From: JBCBDX01 sp039822005
Lineage (GTDB): Bacteria; Pseudomonadota; Alphaproteobacteria; Rhizobiales; Rhizobiaceae
Reading direction: 5' to 3'
Length of the DNA stretch: 64,000 nucleotides
Assembly: GCA_039822005.1 (NCBI GenBank)
Contig: JBCBMZ010000007.1
Span: 92,255-156,254 of the forward strand
A model generated the notes under the pieces. That model was not told where the DNA came from. It made no database searches and saw only the letters and a program-made list of their open reading frames with translations. The position numbers were made by a program, and so were the translations under genes. Of this stretch, positions 17,170-26,166 are shown in pieces; the first letter of the stretch is position 1, and each line of letters starts with the position of its first letter.

Positions 17170-17880
17170 ATGACGTTTCAAGTCGATGCCATTGATTTGC
17201 CGGTCGTTTCCGATCGGTCTCACTTTGAGACCGAAAACCGAGCCGACATTGACGCCTATTGGAACGCTGCCGTCCGGGACAATCCCCGCCTTTGGAATGG
17301 GGTCCAGTTCCTTTTTGAAGATGTGCGGGTCGAAGAAAAGGTACTTAAAGGCACGGGCTGTCGGACCGATTTTGCCACTTTCCTTTATTGGCGACATCAT
17401 CGTGAGCGTGAGGGGCCCATGCCTATCCATATCGCAGGTACGACACTGCCGGTGACCATTGATGACGCGCTTTTGACGATCCGCATGGCGCGACATACGG
17501 CTAATCCAGGTGAGTATTACTTCCCTGCAGGGTCACTTGATGACAATGATGTGGTCGACAATCAGGTTTCGATCGACCGGAACGTATCACGCGAATTGCT
17601 GGAAGAAACCGGGATATGTGCGCCCCCTAATTTCAACGAGGAGCCGTATGTGGTCGCTATTGATCGCGGTGCCTGGCACATTGCTCGCCGGTTTCGTTTG
17701 CCGCTGACGCTCAACCAGGCCCGCGACGTGATAGCCAACCATCAGCGTGCGACCGGTGACGATGAAACCGATGAGGTTGTAGGTATTTACAATCGCAATG
17801 ATGCGCAAAAGCTCAAACTTTACGCAAAGATGCTGGCGCTATGGCACTTTGATAATTTGGCTACAAAAGAGGCCGCGTGA
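17170..17880 (+). CDS. NUDIX-like hydrolase
   Basis: The 236-residue product carries a NUDIX box in its second half: YYFPAGSLDD followed by the catalytic helix RNVSRELLEETGI, which fits the RExxEExGx core, with extra residues between the two halves. NUDIX enzymes cleave nucleoside diphosphates linked to another moiety; this longer type is related to eukaryotic and proteobacterial NUDT-like proteins of unknown substrate. The first in-frame ATG (17170) is used; a GTG at 17110 would extend it by 20 residues, and a perfect TTGACA at 17134-17139 without a good -10 does not settle the matter. Its stop overlaps the PhzF start. Confidence 0.78.
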   Translation: MTFQVDAIDLPVVSDRSHFETENRADIDAYWNAAVRDNPRLWNGVQFLFEDVRVEEKVLKGTGCRTDFATFLYWRHHREREGPMPIHIAGTTLPVTIDDALLTIRMARHTANPGEYYFPAGSLDDNDVVDNQVSIDRNVSRELLEETGICAPPNFNEEPYVVAIDRGAWHIARRFRLPLTLNQARDVIANHQRATGDDETDEVVGIYNRNDAQKLKLYAKMLALWHFDNLATKEAA

Positions 17881-18785
17881 TGGAGTTGGACTACGCGATA
17901 TTTGACGTCTTCACGCGCGAAGCGTTTGCAGGCAACCCGCTTGCCGTGGTTTTTGGTGCGGACGATTTATCTACCGAGCGCATGCAAACGATTGCGGGTG
18001 AGTTCAACCTATCGGAAACCGCCTTTGTTTGCAGGCCTGAGAACCCGATCCATTCGGCAAGTTTGCGCATATTCACGCCCAAGAAAGAACTGCCCTTTGC
18101 CGGTCATCCCACGGTGGGTAGCGCGATCGCTCATGCGGTACGCAATGATGTTGATACCCATGTTGATCAGCTTGTCACTTTTGAAGAAAAGTTAGGATTG
18201 GTCCGCTGTGCGCTCAAGCATGATGTCGAGTGGTTTGCAGAGTTGGATGCGCCCGCATTGCCGCGCGCGATTGAAGCGCCATTGGACCGCGAGGCTTTTG
18301 CCTTGGCGCTTGGCCTGTCAAAGGATGACCTTTATCTCGACAATCATGAACTGACTTTGTTTGCCACCGGCAATGTGTTCGTCTTTGTACCTGTCAAAGG
18401 CTTGGAAGCCATGCAGCGCATTGCCGTCGACAGCGCTGCGATCAGGGTATTGGCTCCTTCCATTGATGGTGAGCCCGCCGAGGTTTACGTCTATTGCCGG
18501 GAGACGGTCGACCACAATTGCAAATGGCATGCCCGCATGTTTGCACCGCACATGGGTATTGCTGAAGACCCGGCGACTGGATCGGCCGCAGTCAGTTTTT
18601 CCGGCGTGATCGAACGTTTTGATGGGCTTGCCGACGGTCCCAATGTTTTCTGGATTGAACAGGGCGTTGAAATGGGGCGGTCGTCTCGAATTCGTCTTGA
18701 AGTGTCCATGCGCGCGCAAAACATGCATAGCATCCGTGTTGGCGGCCACGCGGTACAAGTCGCTCAAGGGCGTATTCGTGCTTAA
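17880..18785 (+). CDS. PhzF-family isomerase/epimerase
   Basis: The 301-residue protein matches the PhzF (phenazine biosynthesis-like) fold: FDVFTREAFAGNPLAVV at the N-terminus, the catalytic glutamate in NLSETAFV (about residue 43), LPFAGHPTVGSAIAH (about 72-86) and EDPATGSAAVSF in the second half. PhzF itself isomerises trans-2,3-dihydro-3-hydroxyanthranilate, but most members outside phenazine clusters have unknown substrates, and no other phenazine gene is present. The ATG at 17880 overlaps the NUDIX stop by one base. Confidence 0.9.
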   Translation: MELDYAIFDVFTREAFAGNPLAVVFGADDLSTERMQTIAGEFNLSETAFVCRPENPIHSASLRIFTPKKELPFAGHPTVGSAIAHAVRNDVDTHVDQLVTFEEKLGLVRCALKHDVEWFAELDAPALPRAIEAPLDREAFALALGLSKDDLYLDNHELTLFATGNVFVFVPVKGLEAMQRIAVDSAAIRVLAPSIDGEPAEVYVYCRETVDHNCKWHARMFAPHMGIAEDPATGSAAVSFSGVIERFDGLADGPNVFWIEQGVEMGRSSRIRLEVSMRAQNMHSIRVGGHAVQVAQGRIRA

Positions 18786-19359
18786 TGTTGACGGCAAACC
18801 TTTTGACTTTTCCGGTTCGCTGGATGCTACATGGGACATGATCTGGCAGTTGCTGGTACGCGGTGTCGCAGACCGCTATGCTCCCGAACGCCACCCAACA
18901 CTTGCAACCACTGGCCTTGATGGATCGCCGCAATTGCGCACAGTGGTTTTGCGCGCCGTTGACCGCGCAGAGACCCGGCTCGATTGCCACACCGACCTTA
19001 GATCAGCCAAGATAAGCGAGCTGGAAACGGACCCCCGTTGTGCAATCCATATTTGGAATCCCAAGCGAAAGCTTCAGATGCGCATCGGCGCGACCGCAGA
19101 GCTTCAGGCGGGGGCGGATGTTGATGATGTGTGGCAGCGTGTCCCTGAGGTTTCGCGCCATGCTTATGGTGGCACGCATCTGCCAGGCGCGCCGATTGAT
19201 GATCCAACTGATTTCGAACCTGCGCCAGAGCGAACCCGATTTGGCGTCGTGATGCTCGGTCTCCACAGTGTGGAAACGCTCTGCCTCGCGCCGGATCGGC
19301 ATTATCGTGCACTTTACCTCAAAGAGGACGATTGGAGGGGGCAATGGCTGGCGCCTTAG
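18778..19359 (+). CDS. Pyridoxamine 5'-phosphate oxidase-like flavoprotein
   Basis: About 193 residues with the FMN-binding split-barrel pattern: LATTGLDGSPQLRTVVLRAV (about 38-57), TDLRSAKISELETDPRCAIH, then IWNPKRKLQMRIGATAEL. The C-terminal RALYLKEDDWRGQWLAP matches PNPOx-like proteins that end in a conserved Trp/Pro-rich tail. It is not the standard PdxH, so oxidation of PNP/PMP cannot be assumed. No ATG is available; GTG at 18778, overlapping the PhzF end by eight bases, is the best start. It overlaps the guanine deaminase start by 16 bases. Confidence 0.75.
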   Translation: MLNVDGKPFDFSGSLDATWDMIWQLLVRGVADRYAPERHPTLATTGLDGSPQLRTVVLRAVDRAETRLDCHTDLRSAKISELETDPRCAIHIWNPKRKLQMRIGATAELQAGADVDDVWQRVPEVSRHAYGGTHLPGAPIDDPTDFEPAPERTRFGVVMLGLHSVETLCLAPDRHYRALYLKEDDWRGQWLAP

Positions 19360-20648
19360 AGCTTTTTCGGGCGCGCCTGTGCTGGTTTAACCGGGGACCC
19401 GAAATTCATGACAATGACATGGAACCCATCTATTTTGAGGATGGGGGCCTGCTTGTGCGTGCAGGAAAGATCGTATGGTCCGGTGCCTGGGAAGACAGGC
19501 CTGATGATACACGAGGTGTCGATTATGTGGATCACCGGCCTTTTTTGATCATGCCGGGGTTTGTCGACCCACACATCCACTTCCCACAATTGCAGATTGT
19601 TGGCAGCTATGCGGGTTCGCTCCTGGAATGGCTGAATACTTACACATTTGTTGAGGAACAGCGTTTTGGCGACGCAACGTTTGCGGCACAAATGGCGGAT
19701 CGTTTCCTGGACCAACTGATCGCGCATGGGACAACGAGTTGTGTCGCTTTTGCTTCGGTACACAAGACGTCGGCGGAAATGCTCTTCACTGCTGCCGAAA
19801 AACGCAACATGCGGGTGGTGACCGGCAAGGTGATGATGGATCGCAATGCGCCTGACGCGCTTCGCGATACGCCGCAATCGGGGTATGATGATACAAAGGC
19901 GCTGATTGAAACGTGGCATGGTCGTAACCGCTTGGAAGTCGCCATCACGCCCCGTTTTGCGCTGACATCAACCGAGGCGCAAATGGAAGTCTCAGGCCGC
20001 TTGGCGTCTGAGTTTCCACAGTGTTTGATCCAAACGCACCTGTCTGAAAATCAAGCCGAAATTAATATGGCGACATCGCTCTTTGCGTGGGCGAAAGACT
20101 ATGCTGACATCTACGCCCACTATGGTTTGCTGACGCCAAAGAGCCTGATGGGGCATTGCATTCATTTGAATGACCGTGAGGTTCAATGCCTTGCGGAAGC
20201 TGGTGCGGTCGCCGTTTTCTGTCCGACCTCCAATTTGTTCTTGGGCAGCGGATTGTTCGACCGTCAGCGCATTGTAGCTGCCGGTGTACGAACGGCCATC
20301 GCTACCGATATTGGCGGCGGCACCTCCTGGTCGCTATTGCGCACACTCGACGAGGGATACAAAGTCCTCAACAGTCAGGGACAGCGCTGGCATCCATTTG
20401 CCACTTTTGCGCAGGCGACATGCGGTAACGCGCAGGCGATCGGGATGGGCGAGAAGATCGGCTCGTTGGCGGCCGGTTTTGAAGCCGACTTCATCGTGCT
20501 TGACGCGCGCGCGACCGACGCAATGGCGTTGCGCATGGAACGCATAGAGACATTGGCGCAAGAGTTGTTTGTTCTTCAAACCATGGGTGACGATCGCGCG
20601 ATCCATCAAACCTATATCGGTGGGCGCGCTGCGAAAATTGTCGCTTAA
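19344..20648 (+). CDS. guaD: Guanine deaminase
   Basis: Zinc amidohydrolase that converts guanine to xanthine and ammonia. The 434-residue protein has the metal motif MPGFVDPHIHFPQ (about residues 68-80), SYAGSLLEWLNTYTFVEE just after it, IQTHLSENQAEI (about 232-243), LMGHCIHLNDRE and the final metal aspartate in TAIATDIGGGTSWS (about 318-331), which are characteristic of GuaD rather than other amidohydrolases. Start ATG 19344 has a strong GGAGGGG upstream. It ends a four-gene overlapping run of NUDIX, PhzF and PNPOx-like genes, suggesting a nucleotide-base salvage or catabolic theme. Confidence 0.92.
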   Translation: MAGALELFRARLCWFNRGPEIHDNDMEPIYFEDGGLLVRAGKIVWSGAWEDRPDDTRGVDYVDHRPFLIMPGFVDPHIHFPQLQIVGSYAGSLLEWLNTYTFVEEQRFGDATFAAQMADRFLDQLIAHGTTSCVAFASVHKTSAEMLFTAAEKRNMRVVTGKVMMDRNAPDALRDTPQSGYDDTKALIETWHGRNRLEVAITPRFALTSTEAQMEVSGRLASEFPQCLIQTHLSENQAEINMATSLFAWAKDYADIYAHYGLLTPKSLMGHCIHLNDREVQCLAEAGAVAVFCPTSNLFLGSGLFDRQRIVAAGVRTAIATDIGGGTSWSLLRTLDEGYKVLNSQGQRWHPFATFAQATCGNAQAIGMGEKIGSLAAGFEADFIVLDARATDAMALRMERIETLAQELFVLQTMGDDRAIHQTYIGGRAAKIVA

Positions 20649-20725
20649 AACCAGCAAATGGGTACTTTGGCTTGCACTGCGATTGTGCCACACTTGGTCA
20701 GGATTGTGATTTGGGAGCTGACGAA

Positions 20726-21094
20726 ATGAAACACATGCGAAAACGAATTCTTGCAGCGGGTTTGATTGTATCTTCGTTCGGTATTGTACCGGCAAATTCT
20801 GAGAGCATTACCGGTATTGCCGGCGCCTACGATGTCGCTTTTGCCGGGTGCGGTTGGTATGTGGTTCTGGGTTGCAGCCAGAATTTTAACGGCAGTACGC
20901 AGACCATGAACCGCCTGGGTGGCCCGTTCGCTGGCGGCGGGGCGGGGCTGAAAGTTGCCAACACAAATGAGTACCCGAATTTCCGTAATGGCTGGTATTG
21001 TGTTGTCGATGGGCCGTATTTTACGCAAGGCGAAGCGCAATCAATTGCGTGGCGTGAGGCAGTGCCGGACGCTTATGTCAAGAACGGCTGCTGA
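20726..21094 (+). CDS. Small secreted cysteine-containing protein, unknown function
   Basis: The 122-residue protein has a typical signal peptide (MKHMRKRILAAGLIVSSFG, cleavage probably after PANS near residue 25). The mature part is Gly/Asn/aromatic-rich and has four cysteines (FAGCGW, LGCSQN, GWYCVVDG and the C-terminal NGC), which could form two disulphides. The C-terminal half, FRNGWYCVVDGPYFTQGEAQ, recalls SPOR-like repeats in shape but I cannot confirm it. The ATG at 20726 is used because GGGAG lies ten bases upstream and the signal peptide begins there. Monocistronic, convergent with soxG. Confidence 0.7.
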   Translation: MKHMRKRILAAGLIVSSFGIVPANSESITGIAGAYDVAFAGCGWYVVLGCSQNFNGSTQTMNRLGGPFAGGGAGLKVANTNEYPNFRNGWYCVVDGPYFTQGEAQSIAWREAVPDAYVKNGC

Positions 21095-21106
21095 TCACCG
21101 GCTCCA

Positions 21107-21667
21107 TCACTCGACGGTATAACCCACGTCAGCGCACGCTTTCGTTAGCGTGTGCCAGAATGATTTGGCAAAAGACCGGAAGATGATGATGTCAAACGTG
21201 TTTTCATCTTCGCGCCAAATCTGGGCGGTGATGCCATGATGGCTGGTCGCAAGGCCGGATTTTTCCCCCATTATGGGAAAATCGATAGCAAATAGTTTTG
21301 ACAGCACCCAAACCACCTTCTTGCCGCGTATGCGCAGCACGGTGCGGCCGTGTGATAGGTCGACAACACTGCCATGATCGTCGACACCACGTTCCACGGT
21401 TTTGGGCATCTTGTCGTCATCGCTGACCACGACCCAGCGTGCCGGGGCATACTCGAAGGCAATCGCCTTATGCGGGATCAGCGCGCGAACTGTTTCAACT
21501 TGATCCGGCCAAGCGGCAACCTCACATATGGCTCGGCCAAATATTTCCCTCACTGTAACGCCGATCGCGCCGTCGGTTGTTGGATAGGTTCCCCTGTTCG
21601 ACACGGATAGAAGTGGGGATTTTGCTTTGCCCGCTATGATGGGCGAAAAATCAAATACGTCAGACAT
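21107..21667 (-). CDS. soxG: Sarcosine oxidase, gamma subunit
   Basis: Smallest GcvT-like subunit of the heterotetrameric sarcosine oxidase, which demethylates sarcosine to glycine with formation of methylene-THF and hydrogen peroxide. The 186-residue protein has family features such as GVTVREIFGRAICEVAAWPD and LSHGRTVLRIRGKKVVWVLS and a C-terminal SFWHTLTKACADVGY. It is the last gene of soxBDAG and overlaps soxA by eight bases. Confidence 0.9.
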   Translation of the reverse strand: MSDVFDFSPIIAGKAKSPLLSVSNRGTYPTTDGAIGVTVREIFGRAICEVAAWPDQVETVRALIPHKAIAFEYAPARWVVVSDDDKMPKTVERGVDDHGSVVDLSHGRTVLRIRGKKVVWVLSKLFAIDFPIMGEKSGLATSHHGITAQIWREDENTFDIIIFRSFAKSFWHTLTKACADVGYTVE

Positions 21668-24518
21668 GCATGCGCGTTCCGTCAGGGTCGATCATATGGT
21701 GGGAAACAATTTCAACCGGCAGGTGGGAACCTGTGCGCACAGGGTCTGTTGTAAACAGGCGCTTACCGATATGGGACTTGCCGTTTTCCAGCAACGCAAG
21801 TGCAATATAATTCTTCATCTCTGACGAGTAGCACACGGCCGTCAGGTGGCCAAGTGATCGGCCTGGATCAGCCGGGTTGTCGCTTGATACAAGATGGCTG
21901 CCGCCTTGGAGTTTTGACCCGTTGATCGACTTGACGCCCACAAGCGTCCAACGGTTTTCGTCAATCAAACCTTCCCGGTCCATCATGGCGGAACCCACAA
22001 AAGGTTTTTTCGTTGACAACATCCAGTTCAAATGAAGATCACGCGCGGTTGTCCGACCGTCGATTTCCGCGCCGGTCACATGTCCCTTTTCGATACGCAG
22101 CGTGCCCAGCGCTTCCAAACCATAGGGCGTTATGCCCCAAGGTTGACCGGCCTTCACCAAAGCGTCCCACATCGTTTCACCATGGTGCGCGCCACAATAG
22201 ACCTCGAAGGCCAGCTCGCCGGAAAAGGATAAGCGGCAGATCATCACCGGGACGCCGTCAATGTCTCCTTGAACAATGCCCATGAACGGCAGAGCTCCAT
22301 TGTCCACCGCCGTACCGTTCACGCAAGACGCCAACACATCGCGCGACCTTGGTCCGGCAATGGCAATGCCTGCCCAGTGATCCGTCACGGAGGTAAGATG
22401 AACCCGCAAATCTGACCAATGCACCGCAAGCATCTTCTCCAGGTGCTGCATCACCGGTCCCGCGTTAGCGGTAGTTGTCGTCATCAGAAAATGGTTTTCG
22501 CCCAAGCGCCAAGTTGTCCCGTCATCCATCGCAAAACCGTCTTCGCGCAGCATCAAGCCGTAACGCGCTTTGCCAACAGGGAGTTTTGCAAACCCGTTTG
22601 TGTAAACCCGGTTGAGTAACTCGGCGCAGTCGGGTCCTTGAATGTCGATTTTGCCGAGCGTCGAAACGTCGACCATACCAACTTGAGTGCGTACCGCGCG
22701 CGCCTCGCGGACATAGGCCTGCTCTACGGTTTCGCCGGGTTGATTGTAGCTTTCGGGGCGCATCCAAAGGCCTGCCTCATACATGCGTGCGCCCAATTGA
22801 ACATGATTTTCGTGCATCGGTGTCAGCCGCTCGGGCAGGAGATCGCCGAAGCGTTCGCTTGCAATAGAGCCGATTGAAACTGCGGTAAATGGCGCGCGGA
22901 ACCGCGTAGTTCCCACATCCGGGATCGGCTTGCCCAAGGCATCGGCCATGATGGACAGGCCGGGCACGTTTGATGTTTTGCCCTGATCTGTTGCCATGCC
23001 GAGCGTCGTATAGCGTTTCAATTGCTCCACCGACATAAAGCCCTCGCGGTGCGCCAGGCGTACGTCATCGGCTGTCACATCATGCTGGAAATCCACAAAC
23101 GCCTTGCCCGGATGATTGACTTGGAGAACGGGTGCCGGCTCTTTGGCAAGGCCATCACCAAAATCCATGTCGCCTGCCGCGGCGCCGTGGATGGACCAAC
23201 CGCCGCCTACCATCGGGGCGCGAAAGGCCTGCAAGGCTTCATCCCAGAAGGGCTTGGCACCTTTTTGCGAGGCCAGATGAACAACCGGCGACCAACCGCC
23301 CGATACGAGTAGCGTGTCGCATGCGATCTGTTCTGATGCACCGGTCGGCGTGTTTGTTTTGTCATGCATCCGCGCGACGTTGACCGATCTTAGCCGTCGA
23401 TTGCCATCGGTTTTGATGACCGCATGTCCCGCCCAAATTTTTGTGCCGGCGCGAGCGGCAAGCGCCTCGGGTTTTTCGCCTACCTGCGTGCGCACATCGA
23501 TGACAGCCACCAGGTGAGCGCCAAGTTTCTTCAGCTTTGCCGCCACCGCATACGCGCTGTCATTGTTGGTGAAAAGTGCGATCTTGCGGCCCGGTATGCA
23601 GCCATAATTCTCGCCGTATGACGCCGCAGCGGATGCGAGCATGACGCCAGGCCGGTCGTTGCCTGGGAAAACGATAGGTCGTTCGTAGGCTCCGGTGCAC
23701 AGCGCAACATGATCTGCGCGAATGATCCAATAGCGATGGCGCGGAAGATCGATGTTCGCGCGAGGCGTGTGGTCGGTTACCCGCTCCACCGCAGCCAAAA
23801 CATTGCCGTCGTACCAACCCCAAACAGTGGTCCGATTAAGCACCACAACGCCAGCGTTCTGGAGCTTTTCACGCCGTTTCTCCGACAGCGCATTAGCGGA
23901 CTGTTCGCACAAAATGACACGTTTGCCTGTTTGTGCGGCCGCCAGAGCCTTGGCCACGCCCGCAGCACCGCCCCCAACGACAAGTTCATCACAAAACGCA
24001 TTCATGCGCTCGTATCGGCTCTTGTCGGGTTGCGTGCCGGCTCTGCCCAAACCGGCCGCACGGCGTATGAAATGCTCGCAAAACATCCAAAAGCGCGTGC
24101 CTTTGAGCGGGCCGATCACCGGACCCATAAAGGTCTTGTAGTAAAAGCCAGCTGCCAGTGCTTTGCCAGCAAGCTGGTTGACCGCCATCAGGTCGAAATT
24201 CAGCGATGGCCAGCGGTTCTGACTTTCGACGGCCAAACCTTCGAAAATATCAATGTCGGTGGCGCGTATATTGGGCTCGCGTGACCGGCTGCGCACAACA
24301 GTAAACAGCGCATTTGGCTCCTCATTTCCCGCCGCAAAAAGACCGCGCGGGCGGTGATATTTGAACGAGCGTCCGACGATAGTGACGCCATTGGCCATCA
24401 ACGCCGACGCCAAACTGTCGCCCTTAAAGCCGAAATATTGGCGGCCGTCGACGGTGAAGCCGATGGTCTCGGAGCGGTCAACCGCCGAGCCGTCTTTGGA
24501 AAGGCGGTAGCCGCTCAT
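21660..24518 (-). CDS. soxA: Sarcosine oxidase, alpha subunit
   Basis: Large subunit carrying the NAD site and the THF-binding GcvT-like domain. The 952-residue protein starts with a 2Fe-2S-ferredoxin-like region lacking the cysteines (GFTVDGRQYFGFKGDSLASA), the diagnostic RSFKYHRPRG and GNEEPNALFTV, then a Rossmann domain (DELVVGGGAAGVAKALAAAQ, about 175-195) and, from about residue 570, the aminomethyltransferase domain with KIDIQGPDCAELL and FSGELAFEVY. Order and overlaps (soxD by four bases, soxG by eight) show tight coupling. Confidence 0.95.
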   Translation of the reverse strand: MSGYRLSKDGSAVDRSETIGFTVDGRQYFGFKGDSLASALMANGVTIVGRSFKYHRPRGLFAAGNEEPNALFTVVRSRSREPNIRATDIDIFEGLAVESQNRWPSLNFDLMAVNQLAGKALAAGFYYKTFMGPVIGPLKGTRFWMFCEHFIRRAAGLGRAGTQPDKSRYERMNAFCDELVVGGGAAGVAKALAAAQTGKRVILCEQSANALSEKRREKLQNAGVVVLNRTTVWGWYDGNVLAAVERVTDHTPRANIDLPRHRYWIIRADHVALCTGAYERPIVFPGNDRPGVMLASAAASYGENYGCIPGRKIALFTNNDSAYAVAAKLKKLGAHLVAVIDVRTQVGEKPEALAARAGTKIWAGHAVIKTDGNRRLRSVNVARMHDKTNTPTGASEQIACDTLLVSGGWSPVVHLASQKGAKPFWDEALQAFRAPMVGGGWSIHGAAAGDMDFGDGLAKEPAPVLQVNHPGKAFVDFQHDVTADDVRLAHREGFMSVEQLKRYTTLGMATDQGKTSNVPGLSIMADALGKPIPDVGTTRFRAPFTAVSIGSIASERFGDLLPERLTPMHENHVQLGARMYEAGLWMRPESYNQPGETVEQAYVREARAVRTQVGMVDVSTLGKIDIQGPDCAELLNRVYTNGFAKLPVGKARYGLMLREDGFAMDDGTTWRLGENHFLMTTTTANAGPVMQHLEKMLAVHWSDLRVHLTSVTDHWAGIAIAGPRSRDVLASCVNGTAVDNGALPFMGIVQGDIDGVPVMICRLSFSGELAFEVYCGAHHGETMWDALVKAGQPWGITPYGLEALGTLRIEKGHVTGAEIDGRTTARDLHLNWMLSTKKPFVGSAMMDREGLIDENRWTLVGVKSINGSKLQGGSHLVSSDNPADPGRSLGHLTAVCYSSEMKNYIALALLENGKSHIGKRLFTTDPVRTGSHLPVEIVSHHMIDPDGTRMHV

Positions 24519-24775
24519 GGGCTGATCTTTTCAATGTTGTTAATCACGTGGCTCACGGTGTCACGCGTGACGATCATAAAGCTGCGGCAACCGCCGGTGT
24601 GCTGCCACAGTTCACGATGCTGCCCGGCGATGTTGCTGCGGTCATAGACCCAGCTGTTCCAGTCGCCGCTGTTTTTCAGAGCAGGTTCCGGACGCTTTTT
24701 CGCATGTTCAGCATCGCCGTGATACGTGAACTCGGCTAGATCGCGAAGACCGCAATGAGGGCAGTTAATGCGCAT
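24515..24775 (-). CDS. soxD: Sarcosine oxidase, delta subunit
   Basis: An 86-residue zinc-binding subunit. MRINCPHCGLRDLAEF supplies the first CxxC, with the family landmarks DWNSWVYDRSN and the C-terminal region GGCRSFMIVTRDT. Length matches the family. It sits three bases after soxB and overlaps soxA by four, in the usual B-D-A-G order. Confidence 0.94.
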   Translation of the reverse strand: MRINCPHCGLRDLAEFTYHGDAEHAKKRPEPALKNSGDWNSWVYDRSNIAGQHRELWQHTGGCRSFMIVTRDTVSHVINNIEKISP

Positions 24776-24778
24776 GGC

Positions 24779-26038
24779 TCAATGCTTCCAGGGTGTTGCG
24801 CCCTGTCCCTTTTCGTCGATGACATAGCCGCGATAGAATCGCTCCAAAGAGTAAGCGGAGTTGAAAGGGTGCGGCTCGTCTTTTGCGATGGTGTGGGCAA
24901 AGCACCAGCCTGAAGCGGGCGTTGCCTTGAAACCGCCATAGCACCAACCGGTATTCAGATACATGCCGGGCAGGGGGCCGGTCGTGATGATGGGCGAGCC
25001 GTCCATGGACATGTCCATGATGCCGCCCCAAGAGCGCAAGAGCCGAACTTTTGCAAAGGCCGGAAACAGTTCAACCAACTCGCTCATGACGTCTTCAACC
25101 ACAGGCAGGTTGCCGCGCTGTGCATAGGAATTGTAGCCGTCAATATCTCCGCCGAAGACGAGCGACCCCTTGTCCGATTGCGAGACGTATAGATGACCGC
25201 CGCCAAAGGTGACCACGCAGTTCAGACAAGGTTTCAGACTTTCCGACACAAAGGCTTGGAGCACATGACTTTCAATGGGCAGTGCGTTGATGCCTGCCGT
25301 CTTCAGGACATGACTTGTTGATCCGGCGACGGCGACACCGATTTTGCGCGCATGGATGCGGCCGCGTGACGTATCGACACCGACGATCTGATCGCCATCA
25401 CGTATGAAACCGGTCACCTCACAGTTTTCGATGATGTCCACACCGCGTTGATCGGCGGCGCGCGCGTAGCCCCAGGCCACAGCATCATGTCGAGCTGTGC
25501 CGGCGCGCGGTTGTTCCAAACCGCCCAGGACCGGAAACCTTGATGGCCCGTCCACGTTCAAGCCCGGCATGCGTCTTTTCAGTTCCGGCGGGCGCACAAA
25601 ACGTGCGTCCACGCCTTGCAACAGCATTGAATTGCCGCGTCTTGCATGATCATCTTCTTGTGCGGGCGTGTGGAACAAATTGATGATCGAGCGCTGCGAG
25701 AACATCACATTGTAATTGAGTTCATGCGACAGGCCTTCCCACAGCTTCATCGAATGCTCGTAGAAGGGGGTGTTGGCGCGGAGCAGATAATTCGAACGCA
25801 CAATCGTCGTGTTGCGCCCAATATTTCCTGAACCAAGCCAGCCTTTTTCAACGACCGCGACATTGGTAATGCCGTGTTCTTTTGCCAGATAGTAGGCGGT
25901 CGCCAACCCATGCCCGCCGCCGCCTACAATGATAACATCATAGCCGGGCTTGGGATTGGCCTTGCGCCATGCAGGCTCCCAATGCCGATTGCCGGTCAGC
26001 GCGTTGCGTAAAATGGCGAGCGAAGAATAGCGGGCCAT
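24779..26038 (-). CDS. soxB: Sarcosine oxidase, beta subunit
   Basis: FAD/FMN-containing subunit that oxidises sarcosine. The 419-residue protein begins MARYSSLAILRNALTGNRHW, the normal N-terminus of SoxB, followed by the FAD-binding DVIIVGGGGHGLATAYYLAK (about residues 34-53), VVEKGWLGSGNIGRNTTIVR (covalent-FMN region) and a C-terminal GWCYGGFKATPASGWCFAHT. I chose the ATG at 26038 rather than the longer frame because the family starts here. It is first in the soxBDAG operon; the mechanosensitive channel gene diverges from it. Confidence 0.95.
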   Translation of the reverse strand: MARYSSLAILRNALTGNRHWEPAWRKANPKPGYDVIIVGGGGHGLATAYYLAKEHGITNVAVVEKGWLGSGNIGRNTTIVRSNYLLRANTPFYEHSMKLWEGLSHELNYNVMFSQRSIINLFHTPAQEDDHARRGNSMLLQGVDARFVRPPELKRRMPGLNVDGPSRFPVLGGLEQPRAGTARHDAVAWGYARAADQRGVDIIENCEVTGFIRDGDQIVGVDTSRGRIHARKIGVAVAGSTSHVLKTAGINALPIESHVLQAFVSESLKPCLNCVVTFGGGHLYVSQSDKGSLVFGGDIDGYNSYAQRGNLPVVEDVMSELVELFPAFAKVRLLRSWGGIMDMSMDGSPIITTGPLPGMYLNTGWCYGGFKATPASGWCFAHTIAKDEPHPFNSAYSLERFYRGYVIDEKGQGATPWKH

Positions 26039-26166
26039 GATCCTGTTCATTTTTCTTTGCAGTGTGAACCAGACCAGTCGTGAATGCACGCCAAATTCCC
26101 GCCGCGTTTTTGTTTGCATGCGACGATAACGCTTTGCGATTGGAAGCGATATGCTATGGGGACGTC

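Noticed and set aside
17880..18785. Phenazine biosynthesis locus
   Set aside because: Only a PhzF-family isomerase is present; no other phenazine gene is nearby.
20334..20795. 153-codon minus-strand frame opposite guanine deaminase
   Set aside because: Antisense shadow; no motif and it crosses the real gene's end.
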